A program made the position numbers and the translations under genes. Under the pieces are notes generated by a model. It did not search any database, was not told where the DNA came from, and saw only the letters and a program-made list of their open reading frames with translations. A stretch of 64,000 nt of DNA from Clostridiales bacterium (GTDB lineage: Bacteria; Bacillota; Clostridia; Oscillospirales; Acutalibacteraceae), in contig JAAWQC010000003.1 of assembly GCA_022800315.1 (NCBI GenBank), forward strand, positions 1 through 64,000, in the 5' to 3' direction. Shown piece after piece: positions 32,593-41,908 of this stretch. Each line of letters starts with the position of its first letter. Position 1 is the first letter of the stretch.

Positions 32593-32604
32593 TCCAAATT
32601 AAAT

Positions 32605-32649
32605 AGGAGGGAACGCATAAGGAACCATGACATCCTTATGCGTCCCTCT
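32605..32649 (+). terminator. Long hairpin, possible terminator
   Basis: A stem AGGAGGGAACGCATAAGGA against TCCTTATGCGTCCCTCT, with a nine-base loop. It is followed by CTTCTTCCTG, a poor T run. Confidence 0.5.
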
Positions 32650-32727
32650 TCTTCCTGTATTTTCCGCCTCTTTTTGGGGAAAATACCCTGTATTGCTTCT
32701 AATTTACAGTACAGGGTGGTAGTAAAC

Positions 32728-35700
32728 ATGTCCGCAACCAACGAAAAACCCTTTGAGAACGCCCGGACGGCGGTGCAGGGGGACGACGCCTATTATCAGG
32801 CGCTGGCCCGCACCCATATCGCCGAGCCATATGACCCCGCCTCCCTCCGCCCGCTGCGGCGGGAGGTGAAGCGATGCCTGCGCGCCCTGCGCCGGGCCTA
32901 TGAGCATTTGCTGGAAACCGGCGCGAAAGAGAAAAAAGACCAGCCGCTGGCGGGCACCGCCCGGGAATGGCTGCTGGATAACTACCACCTGCTGGCGCGG
33001 GAGGGGGAAGGGGTGCTGGACGGTCTGAAAACTGCCGACCGCCTGCCCGCTGACGACAAGCGCCCGGCGGTATTCCGCCTGTGCCTCAGGCTGGCGGAGG
33101 AAAAGGGCGTCCCCACCGAAGAAGGGTGGGACGCTCTGGTGGAGGCCGCCCAGCAGCACCGCCCCCTGACCGTGTTCGAGCTGGACCAGTTCTCCCTGTG
33201 CCTGCGGGCCGCCCTCCTGGTACTGGCGGCGAAGGCCTGCCGACCCGCCGACGGGGAACGGGCGCTGGAGGGCGACGAGGCGGTACGCGCCCTGTCCCAG
33301 GCAGTAAACGGCCTGCGCACGGCGGCGGATATCGATTTTGCCGGTCTGACCGAGCGTCACAGCATCGTGGAGCGCATTCTGGAAGGGGACCCGTCTGGGG
33401 TCTACCCCCATATGGACGAGCAGTCCCGCGCCGACTACCGCCGCCGTGTGGCCCTGCTGGCGCAAAGGGAAGAAAAAAGCGAGGCCACGGTGGCCGCTGC
33501 CCTGGTTGAGAAGGCGGAGCAGGCCGCCGCGAGCCTGCCCGACAGCGATCACACCCCGCGGGAGTGCCATGTGGGCGCCTGGCTCCCCGACGACCGCGAA
33601 AAACGGCGGCGACGGGGACGAGTGCTGCTGATCACCGAGGCCCTCCTGCCCGCCGCCGTCTCCATCGCGCTGGCGGCGATCCTGCGCGCCCCTGTGTCGG
33701 CCCTGCTCTTTTACCTGCCGCTGTGGGAAATCCTGCGCCCCCTGCTGGAGCACTTCGCCCTCAAGCGGACGCCGCCCCTGCGGCTGCCCCGCCTCGAGCT
33801 GAACGGGGTCGTCCCCGAAGAGGGCCGCACAGTCATCGCCGTGTCCGCCCTGCTCCCCCCCGCCGCCAAGGCAAAGGAGACCGCTGTCCATCTGGCCCGC
33901 CTGTACAATGCCAACGGGCAGGGTGCGGTGCAGGTCTGCCTGCTGGCTGACCTGCGGGGGGCGGACTACCCCACCCTGCCCCGCGACACCGCCGACATCG
34001 CCGCCATGGAGCGGGAAATCCGGCGGCTCAACCGGCAGACGGATAACGCCTTCGTCCTGGCGGTACGACCGCGGGAATACAGCGAGACCATGCATACCTA
34101 TACGGGGCGGGAACGCAAGCGGGGCGCCATTGCCGAGCTGACCCGCCTGATCCGCGGCGGGGAGAACCGCTTCCTGTCTTTCATGGGCGACGAAAAAAAC
34201 CTGCGCCGCGCCCGCTATCTGATCGCGCTGGACGCGGACACCGGCATGCTGATGGACACGGCGGCGCGGCTGGTGGGCACTGCTCTCCATCCCCTGAACC
34301 GTCCGGTGTGGGACGAAAAAAGCGGCCGTGTTTCCAAGGGCTACGGCGTGCTGACCCCCCGCATGACCCCCGAGCTGCGCAGCGCGGGCAAAACTCCGTT
34401 TTCCTCCGCCATGGCGGGGGCGGGCGGGGTCACCCCCTACGATGTGCCGGCGGGAGAACTGTATATGGACTGCTTCGCCTCCGGCATTTTCGCCGGCAAG
34501 GGGCTGATCGACCTGCGCGCCTTCAGCCGTACGCTGGAGACCCCCTTCCCCCCCGAACAGGTGCTGAGCCACGACATCCTGGAGGGCTGCCTGCTCCGCG
34601 CCGGCATGGTGGGGGATGTGGAGATGGCCGACGGCGTCCCCTCCGGCATGGGGGGCTGGCTGTCCCGTCTGCACCGCTGGATACGGGGAGACTGGCAGAA
34701 TGCCCCCTTCATTTTCAATCATACCCTGCCGCTGCGCCGGCTGGATAAATGGAAGCTTCTGGATAACCTGCGCCGCTCCCTCACCCCCGCCGCCGCCATG
34801 CTGTGCCTGCTGCTGACCCCGCTGTTCCCCGCCCCGGCGGGACAGCTGCTGGCGGTGGCGGCCCTGCTCTCCGTCATGGCGGGCGAGCTGCTGGCTGCCC
34901 TGCTCTCCCTGATCCACGGGGGGATGCTGACCCTGACCGGCCAGTATTATTCCCGCACCCTGCCACGGGCGCTGGGCGCCTTCACACGGGCCGCCTATCA
35001 GCTGGTCATGCTGCCCGCCCAGGCGTGGACCGGCGTGGACGCGGCCGCCCGCGCCCTGTGGCGGCTGAAAACCCGACGCCGCCTGCTCCAGTGGGTGACG
35101 GCCGCGGATTCGGAGGGCGGCCGCAATACGATTGGTCTGGCCTTCCGCCGGTTTTGGTACACCCTGCCGGCGGCGGCATTTCTCATCCTGCTGGGGAACG
35201 GGCTGACCCGGCTGGCGGGCCTGCTGTTCCTCCTGCTCATCCCGCTGGCGGCCCTGTCCGGCCGGTCGGCCAAGGAGCCGGGGCGCCGTACCCTATCCCC
35301 CGCCGAAAAGGAGCGGGTCAGCGCCTACGCCGCCGCCATGTGGCGGTTCTATGAGGAGCTCTGCGGGGCGGAGGACCACTATCTCCCCCCCGACAATCTA
35401 CAGGAATCGCCGGTCTGGCGGGTGGCCCATCGGACCTCACCCACCAATATCGGCATGTATCTGCTGTGCATCGCGGCGGCGCGGGACTTCGGTTTTATCG
35501 ACAACGAGGGGTTCCTGCTGCGGGTGGGGCGCACGGTGAAAACACTGGAGCGGCTGGATAAATGGAAGGGCAACCTCTACAACTGGTACGACACCCGCAC
35601 CCTGCGCCCCCTGTCCCCCCGGTATATCTCCACCGTGGACAGCGGCAATCTGGCCTGCTGCCTGGTGGCCCTGCGGCAGGCGGTGCTGGAGCTGTCCGAC

Positions 35701-38700
35701 GGCAGCGACGGTCCTGCCGCCCGCCTGGCGGAACGCATCCGCACCCTCAACGAACAGCTGGACCTCACCCCCCTGTACAACCCCCGGCGGGCGCTGTTCC
35801 ACATCGGACTGGACCCCGATACCGGGGAGGTCAGCCCCTCCTATTACGATCTGCTGATGAGCGAGAGCCGCCTCACCGGCTATTTCGCCATCGCCACCCG
35901 CGCCGTGCCGAAAAAGCACTGGGGCGCGCTGGGGCGCACCCTCGCCCGCTCGGGCGGATATGTGGGCCCGGTGTCCTGGACCGGCACCATGTTCGAATTC
36001 TTCATGCCCCGCCTGCTGCTGAGCGCGCAGGAGGGGTCCATGAGCTACGAAGCGCTGCGCTTCTGCCTCCACTGCCAGCGGCGGCGGCCACCCCGCGGAG
36101 TGCCGTGGGGCATCAGCGAAAGCGGCTTTTACGCCTTCGACAGCAACCTCAGCTACCAGTATAAGGCCCACGGCGTCCCCCGCCTCGCCCTCAAGCGGGG
36201 AATGGGCAGCGAGCTGGTAATCTCCCCCTACTCCACCTTCCTGACCCTGACCACCGACCCGGAGGCCGCCCTGCGCAACCTGTCCCGGCTGGAGCGGCGG
36301 GGCATGACCGGCCGCTGCGGCTTTTATGAGGCGGCGGATTTCACCCCGGGGCGGGCCGCCCGCGGCGGCTACTCGGTGGTGCGCAGCTATATGGCCCATC
36401 ACGTGGGGATGAGCATGGTCGCCTGCGCCAACGCGGCGATGGACGACCGGTTCGTCCGCCGCTTCCTCCGCGACCCCGACATGGCACGGGCGGAGGAGCT
36501 GCTGTTCGAACGGGCGCCGGAGAGCGGAGCCGTCTTCAGCGGCGCGCAGGAACGGCCGGTACCCGAACGGCCGGGACGCTCCCGCCCCACGGCGGAGGAA
36601 ATCCCGGTTATCAACCCCCGCACCCCCCGCATGCACCTGCTGTCGGGAAGCGAATGGTCTTTGGCCATCACCGACGCCGGCGCGGGCATCTCGGTGTGCC
36701 GGGGGCTGGATATCCATATGCGCAGCGGCGACCTGCTCCGCCGTCCCCAGGGCATTTACACGGTGGTGGACGGCGGCGAGGGGGCTTTTTCGATTACGCG
36801 GGCCCCTGATTACAGCGACAGCGAAACAAACCGCCGGGCGGAATTCGGGGAGGGGTACGCCTCCTTTTACGCCGACCGCGGCTCGCTGGAAACCGGCCTG
36901 CGGGTGACGGTGCATCCCCGCCTGCCCTGCGAACAGCGGCAGGTGGTGCTGAAAAACAAGGCCACCCATCGGCTGAGAGTGCGTCTGCTGTTCTACTTTG
37001 AACCCTGTCTGGCCCGCAAGGAGGACGCGCAGGCCCATCCCGCCTTCTCCCGTCTGTTCCTGTCGGCTCGGAAAGACGACACGGCCGGGGCCCTCTTCCT
37101 CTCCCGCCGGGGACGGGAAGGGGAACCGCCGGTGTGTCTGGCGGCCGGCCTCATCGACGGCGGCGATTTTGAATACGAGGCCTCCCGGGAAGCCCTGCTC
37201 ACCCGGCCGGAGGGCATCGTCTCCCTGGTGGCGGGGGCCGGCAGGCCCTTCTCCAGCCGGGGGCGGGGCATCCCCGACGGCGCGGCGGCCATCCGGCTGA
37301 CGGTGGAGCTTCCTGCCCGCTCCCAGCGGGTGGTGACCCTGGCGCTGGCCGCCGCCCCCACCGAGAGCGAGGCCGCCACCCGCCTGATCGAAATCCGCCG
37401 GGAGGGCGCCCTGACCGCCGACCGGGCGGCCCGCAGCCCCTTCGGCGGGGTGGAGGCCCAACTGGCGGCCCACATCCTGCCCGACCTCTTCTACCCGCCC
37501 CGCATGTCGCGGGAATGGGCGGCGGCCGCGCGGGAAAATACCCGGGGCCAAACCGCTTTGTGGGCTCTGGGGGTGTCGGGGGACTTCCCTATCCTGCTCA
37601 TCGAGATCCACAACGCCGCCGACGCCTCCCGCGCGGAGCCGTATATGCGGCTGCACCGTTCCCTGCGCCTGGGCGGCGTGACCACCGAGCTGGTCATCGC
37701 CTTCCACGAGGGCGGTGACTATGACTCCCCCGTGCTGGACGGCATTCGGGAGGCGGCCCGCTCCGCCCGCTGTGACGGTATGCTGGGCGCCCGGGGCGGT
37801 ATCCATCCGGTCAATCTGGCCGTCCACGGGGAAGAGGCCCTCGCCCTGCTGACCGCGGTATGCGCCCACAACGGCGTCCGCGATTTGCAGCGGGCGGGCC
37901 CGCCCCCCATCGATTACGCCCCTGTTCAAATACTTCCTGTTGATAAAATAAATCAAGATACAAATGGTAAGCAGAAAGGGCTGGCCATCCACGGCGGACG
38001 GTTTACCGATGACGGCTTTGTTTTCACCGGTGACGCGCCCCGTCTGCCCTGGTGCCACGTGCTGGCGAATCCCACCTTCGGCACGCTGGTATCCGACCGG
38101 GCCGCGGGCTTCACCTGGGCGATCAACGCCCGGGAGAACCGGCTGACCCCCTGGTATAACGACACCGCCTCGGATAATCGGGGGGAAATGCTCCTGCTGC
38201 GGATTAACGGGGTGGTCTACGACGCTCTCTGGGGGGCGCGGGCCACCTTCGGGGAGGGCTTCGCCCGGTATGAGGGGCAGGCAGGCCCCCTGCGGATACG
38301 CACCACCATCCGGGTCCCCCGGCGGGGCATGATGAAACTCATCGAAGTGGAGCTGGAAAACACAGAAAGAAAGGGCTCCGGCTCTGCCGGCGGAAAAGAG
38401 CCATCGGAGGGAAAAGATATACAAATCGTATACTATACAGAACCCGTACTGGGAGTAAATCGTGATACTGCCCGCCATGTGGCCGCCCGGTGGGAAAACG
38501 GGGCGCTGTACCTCCACAACCCCTTCGCGGCGGTGAGCGGTGGGATGATCCTGACCGCCCTGGGCGGGGCAGAGGACTGCGACTGCGACCGGGGCAGCTT
38601 CCTGTCGGGCAAGTGGGGCACCGGCACCCTCTCTCCCCTGCCCGACCCCTGCGCGGCGGTGCTGGTGCGCCGCCGCCTGCCTCCCCGCCGAAAGGAAAAG

Positions 38701-40437
38701 GTCACCTTTGTCCTGGGCTTTGCCGCCCATGAAGCGGCGGCCCGCCGCCTGCCCGCACTTGCCGAGGAGCTGGCGGCCGAAACCGCACCCGCCGCTCCGA
38801 AGATCACCACCCCTGACAAGGCGCTGGACGCGCTGTGCCAGTGGCTGCCGCGGCAGGTGGTGGACTGCCGCCTTTACGCCCGCACCGGCTTTTACCAGAG
38901 CGGCGGAGCCTGGGGATTCCGCGACCAGCTGCAGGACTCGCTGGCGGCGCTGTGGGTGGACCCTGTCATCACCCGCCGTCAGATCATGCGCTGCGCCGCC
39001 GCCCAGTTCGAGGAGGGGGACGTACTCCACTGGTGGCACCGCCTGCCGGGGCGGGGACTGCGCGGAGTGCGCACCCGCTGCTCCGACGATATGGCGTGGC
39101 TCCCCTACGCGCTGAGCGAATATGTGGAATTTACCGGTGACGAGGCCCTTCTGGACGTGGGGGTGGGCTGGCTCCGCGGCGACCCGCTGAGGGAGGACGA
39201 GGGGGACCGCTACTTTGAGCCTCCCGCCGTCGAGCAGAAGGATTCCCTCTATGAGCACGGGGTGCGGGCATTGGAGCGCGCCTGTACCAAAGGGGCCCAC
39301 GGCCTGCCCCTTATCGGCAGCGGGGACTGGAACGACGGCTTCAGCCAGATCGGCGCCGAAGGGAAGGGGGAAAGCGTGTGGCTGGGCATGTTCCTGGCCC
39401 TCACCCTGGACCGGTACGCCCTGCTGTCCGAAAGACGGGGGGACGGGCGCCGGGCTGACCTCTTCCGCCAAACGGCGAAGGATTACCGGGCGGCGGCGGA
39501 GGCCTGCTTCGACGGCGACCGCTACCTGCGGGCGTTCTTCGACGACGGCTCCTCACTGGGCAAGCGGTGCGACCCCGCCTGCGCGCTGGACAGCCTGACC
39601 CAGTCCTTCGCCGTGCTGGCGGGGCTGGACCCGCAGCACGCCGGCGTCGCACTGGACACCGCGCGGCGGGAACTGGTGGATGAGGAGCACGGTGTGATCC
39701 GGCTCTTCACCCCGCCCTTCGACCATCCTGAAAAACCGGTGGGGTATATCGCCGCCTATCCCCCCGGTGTGCGGGAAAACGGCGGACAGTATACCCACGC
39801 CGCCGCCTGGCTGGCTATCGCCTTCCTGAAAAGCGGGCGGGCGGAGGAAGGCGCCCGACTGCTTCACCTGCTCAACCCGGTGAACAAGTACGCCGTGACA
39901 GGACAGGAGGACGGGAAAAATTCAGTGGGAGTCTCTCAATCAGACGGAAGCACACGTACACGCTATGGCGGCGAACCCATCGCCGAATCCGCCCTCCCGG
40001 CGGATTCAGCGCGAAAGAACCCCGAAACGGGCTTCTTTCTGGAGAGAGTCTCTCATTCAGACGGAAGTACACGTACACGCTATGGCGGCGAACCCTATGT
40101 ATTAGCCGGGGATGTCTACGCCAACGGGGAATGTCCCGGCCGGGTGGGCTGGACCTGGTATACCGGGTCAGCAGGCTGGCTGTACACCGCCGTTTTGCGC
40201 TGTCTGCTGGGGCTTCAGCCTCGCGGCGACCGGCTGCTGCTCACCCCCTGCCTGCCCGCCGAGTGGGACGGCTATACACTGGAAATCACCCTGCGGGGGA
40301 CCCGTCTCTATCTCACGGCAAAACGGGACGCCGAAACCGCATCCGGAACAGGACCCCATCTCCAGGTGGACGGCTGCGCCGCTGAAAGTATCCCGCTGGA
40401 CGGCGGCGAGCACCGGGCGACCTGCTTCTTTTCCTAG
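32728..40437 (+). CDS. Cyclic glucan synthase-like multidomain protein (GT84/GH94)
   Basis: A 2569-residue NdvB-type protein. In order: N-terminal soluble part (1-295); membrane helices (about 299-345); GT84-like transferase (about 355-650; ALDADTGMLMDTAARL, YMDCFASGIFAGKGLID, RLHRWIRGDWQ); more membrane helices (670-850); a glycoamylase-like domain (about 950-1245; ISESGFYAFDSNLSYQYKAH, YMAHHVGMSM); two GH94 supersandwich domains (about 1300-1590 and 1760-2010); and a C-terminal (alpha/alpha)6 GH94 catalytic domain with SGDWNDG near residue 2197. Such proteins make, trim and cyclise beta-glucans (beta-1,2 in Brucella/Rhizobium) from UDP-glucose; the linkage here is not certain. The ATG at 32728 has AGGGTGG. 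Odd: local insertions near residues 1730-1750, 1880-1915 and 2400-2455 with different base composition. Confidence 0.9.
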   Translation: MSATNEKPFENARTAVQGDDAYYQALARTHIAEPYDPASLRPLRREVKRCLRALRRAYEHLLETGAKEKKDQPLAGTAREWLLDNYHLLAREGEGVLDGLKTADRLPADDKRPAVFRLCLRLAEEKGVPTEEGWDALVEAAQQHRPLTVFELDQFSLCLRAALLVLAAKACRPADGERALEGDEAVRALSQAVNGLRTAADIDFAGLTERHSIVERILEGDPSGVYPHMDEQSRADYRRRVALLAQREEKSEATVAAALVEKAEQAAASLPDSDHTPRECHVGAWLPDDREKRRRRGRVLLITEALLPAAVSIALAAILRAPVSALLFYLPLWEILRPLLEHFALKRTPPLRLPRLELNGVVPEEGRTVIAVSALLPPAAKAKETAVHLARLYNANGQGAVQVCLLADLRGADYPTLPRDTADIAAMEREIRRLNRQTDNAFVLAVRPREYSETMHTYTGRERKRGAIAELTRLIRGGENRFLSFMGDEKNLRRARYLIALDADTGMLMDTAARLVGTALHPLNRPVWDEKSGRVSKGYGVLTPRMTPELRSAGKTPFSSAMAGAGGVTPYDVPAGELYMDCFASGIFAGKGLIDLRAFSRTLETPFPPEQVLSHDILEGCLLRAGMVGDVEMADGVPSGMGGWLSRLHRWIRGDWQNAPFIFNHTLPLRRLDKWKLLDNLRRSLTPAAAMLCLLLTPLFPAPAGQLLAVAALLSVMAGELLAALLSLIHGGMLTLTGQYYSRTLPRALGAFTRAAYQLVMLPAQAWTGVDAAARALWRLKTRRRLLQWVTAADSEGGRNTIGLAFRRFWYTLPAAAFLILLGNGLTRLAGLLFLLLIPLAALSGRSAKEPGRRTLSPAEKERVSAYAAAMWRFYEELCGAEDHYLPPDNLQESPVWRVAHRTSPTNIGMYLLCIAAARDFGFIDNEGFLLRVGRTVKTLERLDKWKGNLYNWYDTRTLRPLSPRYISTVDSGNLACCLVALRQAVLELSDGSDGPAARLAERIRTLNEQLDLTPLYNPRRALFHIGLDPDTGEVSPSYYDLLMSESRLTGYFAIATRAVPKKHWGALGRTLARSGGYVGPVSWTGTMFEFFMPRLLLSAQEGSMSYEALRFCLHCQRRRPPRGVPWGISESGFYAFDSNLSYQYKAHGVPRLALKRGMGSELVISPYSTFLTLTTDPEAALRNLSRLERRGMTGRCGFYEAADFTPGRAARGGYSVVRSYMAHHVGMSMVACANAAMDDRFVRRFLRDPDMARAEELLFERAPESGAVFSGAQERPVPERPGRSRPTAEEIPVINPRTPRMHLLSGSEWSLAITDAGAGISVCRGLDIHMRSGDLLRRPQGIYTVVDGGEGAFSITRAPDYSDSETNRRAEFGEGYASFYADRGSLETGLRVTVHPRLPCEQRQVVLKNKATHRLRVRLLFYFEPCLARKEDAQAHPAFSRLFLSARKDDTAGALFLSRRGREGEPPVCLAAGLIDGGDFEYEASREALLTRPEGIVSLVAGAGRPFSSRGRGIPDGAAAIRLTVELPARSQRVVTLALAAAPTESEAATRLIEIRREGALTADRAARSPFGGVEAQLAAHILPDLFYPPRMSREWAAAARENTRGQTALWALGVSGDFPILLIEIHNAADASRAEPYMRLHRSLRLGGVTTELVIAFHEGGDYDSPVLDGIREAARSARCDGMLGARGGIHPVNLAVHGEEALALLTAVCAHNGVRDLQRAGPPPIDYAPVQILPVDKINQDTNGKQKGLAIHGGRFTDDGFVFTGDAPRLPWCHVLANPTFGTLVSDRAAGFTWAINARENRLTPWYNDTASDNRGEMLLLRINGVVYDALWGARATFGEGFARYEGQAGPLRIRTTIRVPRRGMMKLIEVELENTERKGSGSAGGKEPSEGKDIQIVYYTEPVLGVNRDTARHVAARWENGALYLHNPFAAVSGGMILTALGGAEDCDCDRGSFLSGKWGTGTLSPLPDPCAAVLVRRRLPPRRKEKVTFVLGFAAHEAAARRLPALAEELAAETAPAAPKITTPDKALDALCQWLPRQVVDCRLYARTGFYQSGGAWGFRDQLQDSLAALWVDPVITRRQIMRCAAAQFEEGDVLHWWHRLPGRGLRGVRTRCSDDMAWLPYALSEYVEFTGDEALLDVGVGWLRGDPLREDEGDRYFEPPAVEQKDSLYEHGVRALERACTKGAHGLPLIGSGDWNDGFSQIGAEGKGESVWLGMFLALTLDRYALLSERRGDGRRADLFRQTAKDYRAAAEACFDGDRYLRAFFDDGSSLGKRCDPACALDSLTQSFAVLAGLDPQHAGVALDTARRELVDEEHGVIRLFTPPFDHPEKPVGYIAAYPPGVRENGGQYTHAAAWLAIAFLKSGRAEEGARLLHLLNPVNKYAVTGQEDGKNSVGVSQSDGSTRTRYGGEPIAESALPADSARKNPETGFFLERVSHSDGSTRTRYGGEPYVLAGDVYANGECPGRVGWTWYTGSAGWLYTAVLRCLLGLQPRGDRLLLTPCLPAEWDGYTLEITLRGTRLYLTAKRDAETASGTGPHLQVDGCAAESIPLDGGEHRATCFFS
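39929..40095 (+). repeat. In-frame 50-bp direct repeats inside the GH94 gene
   Basis: Two copies of a 50-base sequence (39929-39978 and 40046-40095; starting GAGTCTCTCA, ending CGGCGAACCC) differ at two positions and are 117 bases apart, a multiple of three. Between them lie GAATCCGCC/GGCGGATTC and AAAGAACCCCG/CGGGCTTCTTT palindromes. The encoded SDGSTRTRYGGEP is thus present twice. Confidence 0.93.
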
Positions 40438-40455
40438 CCGTTCTCTCTTTTTCGA

Positions 40456-40484
40456 TTGAGAAACCATCCCCAATTTGCTATACT
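40456..40484 (+). promoter_or_regulatory. Promoter of the yfmF-yfmH-lgt operon
   Basis: TTGAGA, 17-base spacer, TATACT, about 70 bases ahead of the yfmF-like start. Confidence 0.75.
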
Positions 40485-40554
40485 CTATAAGAATGGTAAT
40501 TTTTTACGGGTAATGGTCCCTGGCCGGACCGATTACCGAAGGAGGGTGCTTACC

Positions 40555-41850
40555 TTGACCGATTCCCCCTGCTTCCGCCCACTGACGGCGGGCGCGCGGG
40601 CGCTGACCCTGCCCGCCGATCGCTTCAAAACCGCGCGGCTGACCGCCGCCCTGCTGCTTCCCCTCTCTGAAAAGGACGCCTCCGCCCGCGCCCTGCTCCC
40701 CTTTTTGCTGCGGCGGGGCTGCGCGGCTTACCCCGATTTCACCTCCCTGAACCGACGGCTCAACGAGCTGTACGGCGCGCGGGTCTCCGCTGAGGTAGCC
40801 CGTATCGGCGAAACGCAGGCGCTGGTCCTGACCGCCGTCTCGCTGGATGACCGCTACGCGCTGGAGAAGGAGGCGGTGACGGCGGAATGCGCCGCCCTGC
40901 TGCGTTCCATGCTGTTCGAGCCGGCGCTGGAAAGCGGCCTGTTCCGCCTGTCCGACGTGGAGCAGGAACGGCGTATGCTCACCGAACTGATCGAATCGGA
41001 AATTAACGATAAGCGCCTGTACGCGCGCCGCCGCTGCGAGGAGCTGACCTGCGAGGGGGAACCCTTTTCCATCGACCGCTACGGCCGGGCGGAGGAGGTC
41101 ATGGCCCTCACCCCCCAGAGCATGACCGCCGTCTGGCGGGAGGCGCTGGAGCAGTCCCGCCTGCTCCTCATCACCCAGAGCGGCCGCGATACCGCCGCCG
41201 ACTCCCTGGCCGACGTGCTGAAGGGCCTGCCCTGCCGCTCCCCCCGGCCTCTCGAGGCCGTGCCCGCCCCCCGTGGAAAAAAGGGGGTACGCCGGGTAAC
41301 CGAACGGATGGACCTGGCGCAGGCCAAGCTGGTGATGGGCTTCGTCACCCCAGTGGCCGAATCCCGCTCCGCCCCGGAGGAGGTGGCGGCCATGCGGCTG
41401 ATGAACGCCCTGCTGGGCGGCACCCCCCACTCCCTCCTGTTCCGCAACGTGCGGGAAAAGCTGAGCCTGTGCTATTACTGCGCGTCCAGCTTCGACCGGC
41501 ACAAGGGGGTTTTTCTGATCGACAGCGGTGTGGAAGAACAACGCGCCGCCAAAGCGGAGGAGGAAATCCTCCGCCAGCTGGACTGTGTACGCCGGGGCGA
41601 CTTCACACAGGAGGATTTAGAGGCGGCCCGCCGCAGCGTGGTCAGCCAGTTTCGGACATTGGGCGACCTGCAGTCCACCCTGGCGGGCTGGTACCTGGAG
41701 CAGGCCAACCGTGATATTCCCCTCTCGCCCGAGGCCGCAGCGGCCGAAATCGCCGCCGTTTCCGCCGAACAGGTGCGCAAGGCCGCCGAAAGCCTGACCT
41801 TCGACACGGTGTATCTGCTGGCAGGCCAGGATAAAAGCGGGCAGGCGTAA
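40555..41850 (+). CDS. yfmF: M16-family protein YfmF-like (inactive-type subunit)
   Basis: A 431-residue insulinase-fold protein with the M16 layout (RLTAALLLPLSEKDASARAL, then LNRRLNELYGARVSAEVAR, VEQERRMLTELIESEINDK, LLGGTPHSLLFRNVREKLSL) but without the HxxEH zinc motif. It is thus like the non-catalytic partner of the YfmF/YfmH pair, which has been linked to EF-P modification in Bacillus. The TTG start (40555) has GGAGGG eight bases upstream and replaces longer in-frame starts without a ribosome site. It is the first gene of an operon with yfmH and lgt. Confidence 0.88.
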   Translation: MTDSPCFRPLTAGARALTLPADRFKTARLTAALLLPLSEKDASARALLPFLLRRGCAAYPDFTSLNRRLNELYGARVSAEVARIGETQALVLTAVSLDDRYALEKEAVTAECAALLRSMLFEPALESGLFRLSDVEQERRMLTELIESEINDKRLYARRRCEELTCEGEPFSIDRYGRAEEVMALTPQSMTAVWREALEQSRLLLITQSGRDTAADSLADVLKGLPCRSPRPLEAVPAPRGKKGVRRVTERMDLAQAKLVMGFVTPVAESRSAPEEVAAMRLMNALLGGTPHSLLFRNVREKLSLCYYCASSFDRHKGVFLIDSGVEEQRAAKAEEEILRQLDCVRRGDFTQEDLEAARRSVVSQFRTLGDLQSTLAGWYLEQANRDIPLSPEAAAAEIAAVSAEQVRKAAESLTFDTVYLLAGQDKSGQA

Positions 41851-41908
41851 CAGGAGGACCCGCCGCTTTTCTATTAGGCAACAACACAACGATATAAGGG
41901 GGATCGGC

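Larger units (their letters stand above)
32310..32727. other. Non-coding segment with a dispersed repeat and terminator
   Basis: A 418-base gap holding the repeat copy at 32349-32592 (minus orientation) and a long hairpin at 32605-32649. No gene is visible. Confidence 0.6.

Noticed and set aside
35437-39471. 1344-codon open frame antisense to the glucan synthase gene
   Set aside because: Typical shadow frame in GC-rich DNA; translation is Gly/His/Gln/Arg-rich without family features.
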